A DNA stretch of 36,442 nucleotides from Candidatus Geothermarchaeota archaeon. GTDB lineage: Archaea > Thermoproteota > Nitrososphaeria > Geothermarchaeales > JDFR-13. This document shows, piece after piece, positions 7,400 to 15,930 of the stretch. How positions within the stretch are numbered: position 1 is the first letter of the stretch; each line of letters begins with the position of its first letter. A model generated the notes under the pieces. It made no database searches and was not told where the DNA came from. It saw only the letters and a list, made by a program, of their open reading frames with translations. Location: positions 1 to 36,442 of the forward strand of contig WAKC01000039.1 in the NCBI GenBank assembly GCA_015523605.1, written 5' to 3'. The position numbers and the translations under genes are program-made.

Positions 7400-8719
7400 A
7401 TGTCCATGCCTGCTAATAAGGCTTATACTCTTATTATTGTGGCCCTCGTTGTCGGTATTATCCTTGGCTACATCTTCGGACTTGCAATGGCACCTCCTAC
7501 GGTGGAGCAGCCCACTACTGAACAGCCTGTTGAACAGCCAGTTGAGCAGCCACCAGCCCTCTCAGGTACTATAACGGTGGGTGCCCTCCTCGATCTCAGC
7601 GGTGGACTCGCTACATATGGTGAGAATAGTAAGGCTGCTTTAGAACTTGCAGAGTCTGAGATTAACGAATGGTTAGAGGCTATTGGAGCTGATTGGAGGA
7701 TTGAAGTTAGATTCGAGGATACACAGGTAAAGCCGGCTGTTGCTCTAAGCAAGCTACAGACCCTAGCTGGTGAAGGTGTAAAATTCGTGATAGGGCCGAT
7801 GTCAAGTGGTGAGGTATCCGAGATAAAGAGCTTCGCGGATGAGAACAAGATTCTTGTAATATCACCATCTTCGACATCTCCAGCTTTGGCTATTCCAAAC
7901 GACTACATATTTAGATTCTGTCCTACCGACTTGTTCCAGGGTCCAGCAGCTATTGAGATGGTTGTAGAGGCTGGTATTGAGCACCTTGTCATCATGTGGA
8001 GGGGTGATACTTGGGGTGATGGTCTGAAGGAGTCTATGGCCGAGGCCGCTCAGGAGGCTGGAATCACGGTATATGAGGCTGCTAGGTATAACCCTGAGGC
8101 TGAGGAGTTCTCTTCAGAGGTGGCACAATTAGCTTCACAGGTGCAGAGCTTGGTTGATCAGTATGGAGCAGACAAGGTAGGTGTTACTCTCATATCATTC
8201 AAGGAGGCCGCGGCTGTATTCGCAGCTGCCAGTGAATATGATGTTCTGTGGCAGGTTAGGTGGTTCGGTAGTGACGGTACCGCCCTATTAAGTGAGATAG
8301 TTAACAATCCTGATGTGGCGGAGTTTGCAGTCACGGTTAAATTCTTAAACCCGATCTTCGCACCGGGTGATTCACCATATAACGAGAAGCTTAAGAAATA
8401 CGTTATGGATAAGCTTGATAGGGAGCCGGATGCATATGCATTCGCATCATACGATGCTTTATGGGCTATTGCCTTATCTATCCAGTTGACACAGAGTGAC
8501 GATCCAGAGGTTATCAAGGAGGTTCTTCCAAAGGTTGTAGAGAGGATGGTGGGCGCCTCAGGAGCTTTCTCCTTGGATGAGAATGGTGATAGGGCAGCAG
8601 CTGATTACGATCTCTACGTCCCTGTAAAGGAAGGCGGTCAATACGTTTGGAAGAAGGCTGGTACCTGGAGGTTCACCACTGGCACGATTGAGTGGGCCAG
8701 CTGGTGGCTCGAGTCTTAG
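7400..8719 (+). CDS. livJ: Branched-chain amino acid ABC transporter substrate-binding protein
   Basis: 439 aa. An N-terminal hydrophobic segment (about residues 9-31) anchors or exports it; no lipobox Cys is present. A linker rich in Pro, Glu and Gln (EQPTTEQPVEQPVEQPPA, about 37-53) holds the domain off the membrane. The rest is a type I periplasmic-binding fold of the LivJ/K family: ITVGALLDLSGGLATYGENSKAALELA, VIGPMSSGEVSEI and ISPSSTSPAL. It captures amino acids, or related ligands such as short amides, and delivers them to LivHM. A GGTGAT ribosome-binding site lies 6 nt before the ATG. A T-run follows the gene, so it may be made in excess over livG/livF, as is usual for binding proteins. 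Confidence 0.92.
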   Translation: MSMPANKAYTLIIVALVVGIILGYIFGLAMAPPTVEQPTTEQPVEQPVEQPPALSGTITVGALLDLSGGLATYGENSKAALELAESEINEWLEAIGADWRIEVRFEDTQVKPAVALSKLQTLAGEGVKFVIGPMSSGEVSEIKSFADENKILVISPSSTSPALAIPNDYIFRFCPTDLFQGPAAIEMVVEAGIEHLVIMWRGDTWGDGLKESMAEAAQEAGITVYEAARYNPEAEEFSSEVAQLASQVQSLVDQYGADKVGVTLISFKEAAAVFAAASEYDVLWQVRWFGSDGTALLSEIVNNPDVAEFAVTVKFLNPIFAPGDSPYNEKLKKYVMDKLDREPDAYAFASYDALWAIALSIQLTQSDDPEVIKEVLPKVVERMVGASGAFSLDENGDRAAADYDLYVPVKEGGQYVWKKAGTWRFTTGTIEWASWWLES

Positions 8720-8736
8720 AATTATCCCTCCCCAAC

Positions 8737-8755
8737 TTTTTTATAGGATGTTTTT
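8737..8755 (+). terminator. Double T-run after livJ
   Basis: TTTTTT (8737-8742) and TTTTT (8751-8755) follow the livJ stop within 40 nt. T-runs without a hairpin are standard archaeal terminators. A TATA-like box further down, before livG, supports a transcript end here. Confidence 0.5.
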
Positions 8756-8780
8756 ACCTAACACTCCGAATATAATGGTA

Positions 8781-8790
8781 TTATTTATTT
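8781..8790 (+). promoter_or_regulatory. TATA-like box for a leaderless livG transcript
   Basis: TTATTTATTT is centred about 28 nt before the livG ATG, and no Shine-Dalgarno precedes that ATG (CTAAACTATTTTTATG). The spacing fits transcription starting at or next to the start codon. Confidence 0.4.
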
Positions 8791-8813
8791 GTCTTCTAGT
8801 CTAAACTATTTTT

Positions 8814-9593
8814 ATGCAGAATTCTGGGATGGACAGGAACCGATATATCTTAGAGACTCACAACTTGCTCAAGAGATTTGGAGGTTTAGTCGCTGTTAAC
8901 AATGTCAGTCTTAAAGTAGAGAGGAATAAAGTGACGATGCTTATGGGCCCGAATGGAGCGGGTAAATCCACATTTGTAAATGTATGTACCGGCGTGTTAA
9001 AACCTGATGGTGGAAAAGTGATTTTCGATGGAAAAGATATAACCGGATATCCCCCCCACGAAGTTTATAGACTAGGATTCGTAAGGACCTTCCAAATACC
9101 CGAGCCCTTCATGGGGTTGACCGTATTAGAGAATGTTTTGGTAGCGCTTAAAAACCCAGGGGAACATCCTCTAAAAGCCCCCATTAAAATGTTCTGGATT
9201 AAGGAGGAGGAGAAGAATATTGAGAGGGCTTTTGAGATTTTGGAGAGTGTGGGACTTGATAATCAATGGGACCAGGTGGCCTCTTCTCTAGGTGCGGGTC
9301 AGCTGAAGATGTTAGAGGTTGCCCGTGCATTAGCCACAGATGCAAAGTTGATTGCTCTTGATGAGCCTATTGGAGGGACTGACCCAAAATATGCGGGAGA
9401 CATTCTATCATATATTAGGGGTCTGCTTGATAAGTGGGATGTGACCTTCCTACTTATTGAGCATAGGATTGACATAGCCCTTCCATATGCTGATTATGTA
9501 TATGTAATGGATAGGGGTACTCTGATTGCGGAGGGTCTGCCGGATGAGGTTGCTAATAATCCAAAGGTAATTGAAGTCTATATAGGTGAGTAG
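8814..9593 (+). CDS. livG: Branched-chain amino acid ABC transporter ATP-binding protein, LivG type
   Basis: 259 aa. Walker A GPNGAGKS (about residues 43-50), Walker B LIALDEP and the switch His in LLIEHRID are intact. LivG-specific features include the insert around FVRTFQIPEPFMGLTVLENVLVAL. The ABC signature is unusual: SSLGAGQLKM instead of a clean LS.GQ, and the D-loop reads GGTDP rather than the usual AGLNP. It pairs with LivF to power LivHM. The ATG appears leaderless; an internal ATG at 8829 (MDRNRY) is a possible alternative start. It is followed 3 nt later by livF. Confidence 0.92.
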   Translation: MQNSGMDRNRYILETHNLLKRFGGLVAVNNVSLKVERNKVTMLMGPNGAGKSTFVNVCTGVLKPDGGKVIFDGKDITGYPPHEVYRLGFVRTFQIPEPFMGLTVLENVLVALKNPGEHPLKAPIKMFWIKEEEKNIERAFEILESVGLDNQWDQVASSLGAGQLKMLEVARALATDAKLIALDEPIGGTDPKYAGDILSYIRGLLDKWDVTFLLIEHRIDIALPYADYVYVMDRGTLIAEGLPDEVANNPKVIEVYIGE

Positions 9594-9596
9594 AAT

Positions 9597-10319
9597 ATGA
9601 CGGAGAATGTACTTGAGATTCGAAACTTATACAGTGGATATGGGAAGCTCCAGGTACTATTCGATATTAATATGGATGTTAAGGAGGGTAGTATAACTGT
9701 TGTCGTTGGACCAAACGGGGCTGGAAAAACTACACTATTAAATACAATAGCAGGGCTGACAACAGTCTATAAAGGGAGTATCAAATACTATGGGGAAGAG
9801 ATTGTAGGTGTATCCCCTCATAAAATTGCGAAGATGGGTATATCATACCTTCTACAGATGAAGAATGTAGTCTCGAATCTAACGGTTAGAGAGAATCTGG
9901 TTCTAGGTGGTTATCTACTTCCTAAGGATGAGGTTGATAGGAGGATTGAAGAGGTTCTAGAGCTCTTCCCAAGGCTTAAAGAATTTATTGAGAGGAAGGC
10001 AGGTACCCTAAGCGGTGGAGAGCGTAGGATGCTTGCGATTGCAATGGCTCTCATGAGGAGACCCAAGCTTCTTCTGCTGGATGAGATGTCGACCGACTTA
10101 GCACCTATACTTGTTAAGATGATGATGAAGAAGGTTGTAGAGTTGAGGGATGAGCTTGACCTCACTATTTTATTGGTGGAGCAGAATGCGAAGCAGGCCC
10201 TAGAAATCGGTGATTATGCATATCTTCTCGTCAGTGGAGAAATTAGGTATGAAGGAGATCCAAAGGAGCTTCTTGAACATCCTGAATTCGCTCAGCTCTA
10301 TCTTGGAGTAAAGAGATAA
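9597..10319 (+). CDS. livF: Branched-chain amino acid ABC transporter ATP-binding protein, LivF type
   Basis: 240 aa, the usual LivF length. Walker A is GPNGAGKT, the signature LSGGERRM, Walker B LLLLDE, and the switch region LLVEQNAKQALEIGDYAYLL is the classic LivF C-terminus. After the Walker B Glu the sequence is MSTDLAP rather than the usual PSLGLAP, a small departure in the D-loop region. GGTGAG, in the last codons of livG, precedes the ATG with about 5 nt spacing, so the two ATPases are cotranslated. The S8 protease gene follows after 54 nt and could be partly cotranscribed. Confidence 0.93.
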   Translation: MTENVLEIRNLYSGYGKLQVLFDINMDVKEGSITVVVGPNGAGKTTLLNTIAGLTTVYKGSIKYYGEEIVGVSPHKIAKMGISYLLQMKNVVSNLTVRENLVLGGYLLPKDEVDRRIEEVLELFPRLKEFIERKAGTLSGGERRMLAIAMALMRRPKLLLLDEMSTDLAPILVKMMMKKVVELRDELDLTILLVEQNAKQALEIGDYAYLLVSGEIRYEGDPKELLEHPEFAQLYLGVKR

Positions 10320-10346
10320 ATTTATATTGTTTAGATTCATTCATCA

Positions 10347-10360
10347 TTTATATAAAAATA
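10347..10360 (+). promoter_or_regulatory. TATA-like box before the S8 protease gene
   Basis: TTTATATAAAAATA is the strongest TATA-like element in the livF-protease gap. Its centre is only about 20-24 nt before the ATG, so the transcript would have almost no leader. The weaker TTTATATTG at 10321 would instead give a leader of about 20 nt. Confidence 0.4.
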
Positions 10361-10373
10361 AGAGTGGTTTCTA

Positions 10374-13300
10374 ATGAGGTCGAAATATTTTGCTATATTA
10401 GTTGTGATTATACTTCAGGTTTTACTTATTGGACCTGCAGTATCTACATCAAATGACAACTCTTTAGACGGATTGAGATTTGATGAGATAGGTAATGGTC
10501 CTGGGTATGCAATTATAGTTGTTGATGACAAGCCTTACATAGCCTTTGCACCACATCTGCTTTATCCGCTGGATTATATCGATAGTGTAAATATTGATGA
10601 TCTGAAGGTAGGCCTATTAGATCCTAGGGATATTGCCAATGAAAAGGTTAACTTGATAGTAGAGTATACATCTGATACTGAGAAGGAGTATCTTATAGAA
10701 AATATACTAGATATGGGAGGTAAAATCAACTTTGTCTATAAGTACTTGCCGTTCATAGCATTTGAGATAGAGGTTGGTAAGGTTGGTGATCTTATAAAGA
10801 GTTATGAACCGATGTATTTTAGCGTTGACTATAGGGTTGAGCTAAATCTGAATGAGAGTGTTGGGATGATAGTAGATTTTGATAGGCTAGCGGTTTTAGA
10901 GGCTAAACTAGCTGTAAAGATAGATGGCTCAGGAATTAAGATAGCAATTTTAGATACTGGTATTGACTGGACTCATCCAGACTTCTTCTTCCCAAATGGG
11001 ACCTCGAAGATTGTCTATAACGTTTCCATGGTGCCCGATGAAGATCCATATGACTATTATGGACACGGTACACATGTTGCAGGTATAGCCGCTGGAACTG
11101 GATTGGCAAGTAATGGAGTGTTCAAGGGCGTGGCCCCTGGAGCTCTACTAATGAATATAAAGGTATTGAGTAGTCAGGGATTTGGATTGACGAGCTGGAT
11201 TATAGCTGGTATTGAGGAGGCTGTGGCTAATGGGGCTGATGTAATCAACCTAAGCCTAGGAGGTGGATTAAACGGAGATGGTAGTGACCCACTTAGCAAG
11301 GCCGTCGACTGGGCGGTACAACAAGGTGTAGTTGTAGTTGCCGCCGCTGGTAACGATGGACCTAATTATGGGAGTTTAGGGAGCCCGGGAGTATCTACAT
11401 TGGCTATTACTGTTGGTGCGGTTGATAAGAATGGAGAGATTGCAGATTTCAGTAGTAGAGGACCAACTGGAGATTTGAGGGTTAAACCTGATGTATTAGC
11501 TCCTGGTGTGGATATCATAGCACCACTTGCTAAAGATAGTCTTCTTGAACGTGTGTTGGGCGACTCCCGTATAGAGGGGTCTGGCGGCGACTACATATCG
11601 TTAAGTGGTACCAGCATGGCCACACCTCATGTTGCCGGTGTCGCCGCGTTGATACTCCAGGTAAGGCCTGACATGAGTGCCCTGGATGTCAAGAATCTAA
11701 TAGTATCAACTGCTGATCCAATTGATTCAGATATTTTCTCATATGGAGCGGGTCTGGTTAATGCTGTCGACGCCTTAAATGCATCCCTCCTCTTCAAAAA
11801 TGTAAGTTTCAATGTTAACATGAGGAAAGTCTTTAGCAATACATATACCACTAATATAACGGTATTAGACTTGGATGGCCAACCCACTAATTTGTATGTC
11901 AAGAATATATCTATGACTGGATTTTATAATCCGGGATTCAACCTAACTTCATCAGTAAATGTAGATGTAATTGACTTGAATGCAACAGTAAAAAGGATAT
12001 CTATTGAGATTCCAATTGTAACCGATCAAGACCTGTATATGGGCCGTATAATATTTGGAACTTCGGATAATGAGGAGTATCAACTTATATTTACAGCCTA
12101 TAGACTCTTCGATGTATATCTAAACACTACATATAACGGCGAGGTATACTTCACCTTCTTCATAGCATATGACTCGGTGAATCCGGATAGATGGATCCTA
12201 CCGACGGGAGGAAGGATAGCAAGTGATGGAGAAGCATATTCCCTATGGTTTAAACTCCCATATGGAACATACAAGTTTATAGGGGTCTCGATAAACTCAT
12301 TCATGTCTGAAGATCTGCTTGAGGGACCGGTAACACTTATCTCTCGTGAGATTCAGCTAGATAGGGATGTGATCCAAACTATAGAGGTAAGTGGGTTTAG
12401 AAAAGTTACTTTACCAGTTAAGTATCGTGGGAATGATTTGGTGCCTATAGGGCATCTTTATGGATTATACACGCCCCAGAGGGATGTTGCAACTATTTAT
12501 CAGTATGGAGTATGGAATGTATCGGCAGATTATGAAATGTATGTATCTCTAGAAACTAATGATAAAATATATTTAAATATTCAGTATCTCCAAGTTCCAT
12601 ATAATGTGTCTGGATGGAATTATACCGAGATCCTTGACTACGCCACTACATATATAGACTCTTCATGGATTATCTCCCAGGCTTCACGTTCCCTCTTATT
12701 CCCAAGACTAACCTCATTCACATTAGATACTGGCTCTCAGGCGGGTAACGAGTCATATCTAGGTGGATTTGCAGTCTTCCCACCCCATCAGAGCTTTACA
12801 TTCCTAGTGCTTGGACCTGCATATCAAGGTGCAAGCTATAAACTTCTAGTCTCGGAAGACACTCAGATAGCGGGAGAGACAGAGAGTAAATATTTCCTAA
12901 CCTTCAATTCAAATGGATCCATATCTAGCTTAAGTGTCTTAGATACTTCCGCCACATCAAAGTCTTTAAGTCCAGCGACTCCGCCATATTTCCTCTACCA
13001 TAGAGTTGAGAAGAAGAGGATAGCTGGAGGACCAGCTATGAATATCACAACTTTCCTACTCTCGGATTTGGATCCTGTCCAGATGCCAGGGCCATACACG
13101 ACGGAGTATAAATTGATTTATAATGGAAGTGTTGTGGATAGAGATGTCTCTACAGGCTTGCCAATAGTAGGTTTCGATAATCTCAGGGATCTCGAACTAC
13201 CATACTATTTAATCGTGAATATGTCAAATACCAGAATGAATCTATTCTCAGATATCGATACAGTATTCTTCATCAATAGTTCCCAGCCCGATCCAGAACC

Positions 13301-15038
13301 GCCAATACTTTATGGGCTATATTCATACTTTATGGGAGATGTCATAGACTTTAGTTTATCCATCCTAGAGGGATTTGAACTTGAGAGGTTTGCAGTTTAC
13401 GTCTCTTGGGATGGGAGAGTGTTCAGAGAGGTAACCCCTAGATTGGAGAGTACAGAGGCATTAAGTACATACAATAGGTATAACTATCAGTTTTCAGTTC
13501 CTATTGAGGGTACAAGACTAGATATTAAACTCTTCTATATGGATTGGTATGGAAACTATGTGGAAACGGTATATAGGAATGTATATGTTAGGCAGATAGA
13601 TAGATACGATTTATTCCCAGAATTTGATGTATATCCGAGACTTCTGAGTGGGGATAAAACATTTAAGATTGAAGTATCTTCAGAAGGCGACTATTTATAT
13701 GGAGTTAGTCTATATATCAACGCTAGCCCAGTAATCAATATTCCGGTAAAAGGTGGTCAGGAGGTATTCCAGTTCTCAAAGGAGTTGTTAGGGGCTTCTC
13801 AGTATGACGTTGTTAGATTCAACGTTTTACTTTCTACATCTCCATATGTGCCTGAATTGGAGAAGAGGATTGGATTCCAAGTTGTATACACCAAATATGT
13901 GGTAAATTATACAGTCGCTAAGGATAGATTCAGTTTGGATGAGGTTGGACAGATAGAATTCAGCGTTTCATATCTACATAATGGTTCTCCCGCTAGTCCT
14001 GTAGAGCTAATAGTGAATGGATCGACATATCGGGTGGAGGATGGAAGACTAGTGATTAACGCCTCTATGGATTCACCGGGAACTTTGGTATACTATGTGG
14101 AAGACGCTAGATATGTTGATAAATATATTAACGTGACAGATTCTATATTACCCGTTGAACCGGCTAAATTAGTGTTTGACTCTATAGATGTATCATACCT
14201 TGGTGAGGATAGTTATAGGGTTGACGTTACAGATAGCGTCAGTATTAGATATGTGTTTAAGCATATGCTCGATTCGACAAGTGTTAAGGGATATCTGGAG
14301 TATATGTTGAATGACGAGGTTAGGAGGGTAGATTTAATCGACGGTGAAGCGACTATAACAGTATCTTCAGATGATGTAGGTAGGTACGAGGTCAGGCCAT
14401 TAAGAGTTGTAGATACTGAATATAATATAACCAGTGACTTATCTGATAGTCCAGCTATAGAGGTGGTCTTTGATAAGGTTGTTATAGAGTTGTCGACTGA
14501 TTACGAGGTTGTACAGGTAGGCCGTGAAATAAACATATACGTTAATGCATACTATGCCTATGACGGGACACCGTTTGATGGTCAAGTCTTTATAGAGCCA
14601 TTCCCCTATACAAAGGCCTCCCCTGGAGAGCTCGTCTTCAAAGTCTCTGGAATAGTTGATAATAAATATGGATTGACGAGCTTCATATCCAACGAGATTG
14701 AGGTATACTTTGACGAACTTGATATAAGAACTGTGGTAGAACCTTCACTAGGAAGGGTTAAGGTGACGATCGATGTCTATTTAAAGAATCTCGGGAGACC
14801 GGTGGATATCTACAAGATAAATGGTGTGGAGTATAGTGGGACATTTACAGAGGAGATTGGCGGCTTCATGATACAGTTTGAGAAGACCTATACAGTTTCT
14901 GTTCCAGGCTTCGATGATGTAACGATTGATGTACAGACTATGAACATGTACAACTTGGGTGTATTGGTGGGTGGAGTTCTGGTTGTGGCTGTAATTGCCT
15001 TGGTAATATTAAAGAGGTTTAGAGGATCGCGGGCCTAA
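10374..15038 (+). CDS. Giant membrane-anchored subtilisin-like (S8) protease
   Basis: 1554 aa. A signal peptide (about residues 1-24) is followed by a propeptide-like region (about 30-165) with VNLIVEY...FIAFEIEV, as in I9-type inhibitors. The catalytic domain (about 170-460) has Asp194 in ILDTGID, His231 in GHGTHVAGIAAG, the oxyanion Asn327 in AAAGNDG and Ser414 in GTSMATPHVAG, all intact. About 1,050 residues of beta-rich sequence with many N-glycosylation sequons follow, then one TM helix (LGVLVGGVLVVAVIALVIL) and a basic tail (KRFRGSRA). It should therefore sit on the cell surface facing outward, digesting protein whose amino acids the adjacent Liv system imports. It overlaps the convergent 91-aa gene by 20 nt. 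It resembles pyrolysin/stable-protease-like archaeal enzymes; the substrate is unknown. Confidence 0.93.
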   Translation: MRSKYFAILVVIILQVLLIGPAVSTSNDNSLDGLRFDEIGNGPGYAIIVVDDKPYIAFAPHLLYPLDYIDSVNIDDLKVGLLDPRDIANEKVNLIVEYTSDTEKEYLIENILDMGGKINFVYKYLPFIAFEIEVGKVGDLIKSYEPMYFSVDYRVELNLNESVGMIVDFDRLAVLEAKLAVKIDGSGIKIAILDTGIDWTHPDFFFPNGTSKIVYNVSMVPDEDPYDYYGHGTHVAGIAAGTGLASNGVFKGVAPGALLMNIKVLSSQGFGLTSWIIAGIEEAVANGADVINLSLGGGLNGDGSDPLSKAVDWAVQQGVVVVAAAGNDGPNYGSLGSPGVSTLAITVGAVDKNGEIADFSSRGPTGDLRVKPDVLAPGVDIIAPLAKDSLLERVLGDSRIEGSGGDYISLSGTSMATPHVAGVAALILQVRPDMSALDVKNLIVSTADPIDSDIFSYGAGLVNAVDALNASLLFKNVSFNVNMRKVFSNTYTTNITVLDLDGQPTNLYVKNISMTGFYNPGFNLTSSVNVDVIDLNATVKRISIEIPIVTDQDLYMGRIIFGTSDNEEYQLIFTAYRLFDVYLNTTYNGEVYFTFFIAYDSVNPDRWILPTGGRIASDGEAYSLWFKLPYGTYKFIGVSINSFMSEDLLEGPVTLISREIQLDRDVIQTIEVSGFRKVTLPVKYRGNDLVPIGHLYGLYTPQRDVATIYQYGVWNVSADYEMYVSLETNDKIYLNIQYLQVPYNVSGWNYTEILDYATTYIDSSWIISQASRSLLFPRLTSFTLDTGSQAGNESYLGGFAVFPPHQSFTFLVLGPAYQGASYKLLVSEDTQIAGETESKYFLTFNSNGSISSLSVLDTSATSKSLSPATPPYFLYHRVEKKRIAGGPAMNITTFLLSDLDPVQMPGPYTTEYKLIYNGSVVDRDVSTGLPIVGFDNLRDLELPYYLIVNMSNTRMNLFSDIDTVFFINSSQPDPEPPILYGLYSYFMGDVIDFSLSILEGFELERFAVYVSWDGRVFREVTPRLESTEALSTYNRYNYQFSVPIEGTRLDIKLFYMDWYGNYVETVYRNVYVRQIDRYDLFPEFDVYPRLLSGDKTFKIEVSSEGDYLYGVSLYINASPVINIPVKGGQEVFQFSKELLGASQYDVVRFNVLLSTSPYVPELEKRIGFQVVYTKYVVNYTVAKDRFSLDEVGQIEFSVSYLHNGSPASPVELIVNGSTYRVEDGRLVINASMDSPGTLVYYVEDARYVDKYINVTDSILPVEPAKLVFDSIDVSYLGEDSYRVDVTDSVSIRYVFKHMLDSTSVKGYLEYMLNDEVRRVDLIDGEATITVSSDDVGRYEVRPLRVVDTEYNITSDLSDSPAIEVVFDKVVIELSTDYEVVQVGREINIYVNAYYAYDGTPFDGQVFIEPFPYTKASPGELVFKVSGIVDNKYGLTSFISNEIEVYFDELDIRTVVEPSLGRVKVTIDVYLKNLGRPVDIYKINGVEYSGTFTEEIGGFMIQFEKTYTVSVPGFDDVTIDVQTMNMYNLGVLVGGVLVVAVIALVILKRFRGSRA

Positions 15039-15294
15039 TGCCTAGGGTTATTTCAATCTCTCTCCACCTTATTTTTTTCTCGTAGTATCCCGGCTCTCTA
15101 TAGAGATATACGTAAGTTATCTTTAGGTCTTTCAGAAGCTTTTTAATGATATTCTTCAGGTCTTCCTCCCTTAGATCCTCACTATATACGAAAATCTCAA
15201 CTCCATAGTCAATATCCAGATCCAACTCCTCTATTAACTTCAATACCTCCCGCTTAATTGTGTTAGCAAGTTCATCTATAGAGTATGTATTCAT
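15019..15294 (-). CDS. Small acidic/basic protein of unknown function
   Basis: 91 aa, not recognised. It is highly charged (KLIEELDLDIDYGVEIFVYSEDLREEDLKNIIKKLLKDLK). An alternating helix-strand pattern is likely, and there is no TM segment or Cys. Its ATG lies 4 nt after the NUDIX stop codon, and AGAAG overlaps the junction, so the two look like one operon. The 3' end overlaps the convergent protease gene by 20 nt. It is probably real because of the spacing and the absence of repeats or skewed composition, but there is no homology argument. An alternative is a chance ORF. Confidence 0.6.
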   Translation of the reverse strand: MNTYSIDELANTIKREVLKLIEELDLDIDYGVEIFVYSEDLREEDLKNIIKKLLKDLKITYVYLYREPGYYEKKIRWREIEITLGIRPAIL

Positions 15295-15298
15295 CTTC

Positions 15299-15787
15299 TT
15301 AGAAGTAGTATGTCTCCAGAAACTTTTTTAATATTCTATATGTCATACCCCATATAACGATTTTACCTATTTTGAAACAGTCAACCTCTCTAACCTCATT
15401 CCTCATCCTTATAAGCCTTAGGCATCTCCCCTTTACAAGGTTGTAGGGAGATATCCAGAATATACCGTCTATCTCATCACCCTGGAAAGTCTCTATCCTA
15501 TCATCTACCCAGAAGTTATAGGCATATACCCTATAATTGGGAAATGATAGTGGACTGAATACACCTATTAATATCGGCTCCTGACAATACCTATCAAGCC
15601 TTATACCAACCTCTTCATACACCTCTCTAACAACTGTATCGAGTAGATCTCTATCGGTATCTATTCTTCTCCCCCCTGGGAATGCAATATCTCCAGACCA
15701 AGGGTCGTTGGGATTTTCCCGTCTACGTATAAAGAGTATTTCATCCCTCCTCGTAGATATAACAGCTACGGCGGCGTACCTCCTCAT
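15299..15787 (-). CDS. NUDIX hydrolase, CoA pyrophosphatase (NudL/NUDT7) type
   Basis: 162 aa. The NUDIX box is GGRRIDTDRDLLDTVVREVYEEVGI (about residues 38-62), with the REVYEEVG core intact for metal binding. The preceding NPNDPWSGDIAFPGG matches the SGQIAFPGG signature that marks the CoA-pyrophosphatase subgroup. The longer spacing between the Gly pair and RE, with Asp where the generic box has Glu, is also seen in that subgroup. It likely splits CoA or a related nucleoside diphosphate derivative in the cytoplasm. First gene of a two-gene unit with the 91-aa protein. The substrate is inferred from the motif only. Confidence 0.85.
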   Translation of the reverse strand: MRRYAAVAVISTRRDEILFIRRRENPNDPWSGDIAFPGGRRIDTDRDLLDTVVREVYEEVGIRLDRYCQEPILIGVFSPLSFPNYRVYAYNFWVDDRIETFQGDEIDGIFWISPYNLVKGRCLRLIRMRNEVREVDCFKIGKIVIWGMTYRILKKFLETYYF

Positions 15788-15875
15788 TCAAATATTTAAA
15801 ATGTTTTTGCATTGGTAATAAATTGGGCTATGGTTCTCTGTAAATACTTTTTATATTGTGATAGGTAATCCAAGA

Positions 15876-15890
15876 CATATTTTTAATATG
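15876..15890. promoter_or_regulatory. Palindromic TATA-like element upstream of the geranylgeranyl reductase gene
   Basis: CATATT-TTT-AATATG is a perfect 6-bp inverted repeat around T3, about 47 nt before the start codon. It contains TTTTTAATAT, a plausible TATA box that would place the transcript start near 15910 and leave room for the GGTG ribosome-binding site at 15920. The symmetry could be incidental in AT-rich DNA. Confidence 0.35.
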
Positions 15891-15930
15891 TAACAATATA
15901 TAATTTACTCTATCTAAACGGTGTATAGTT

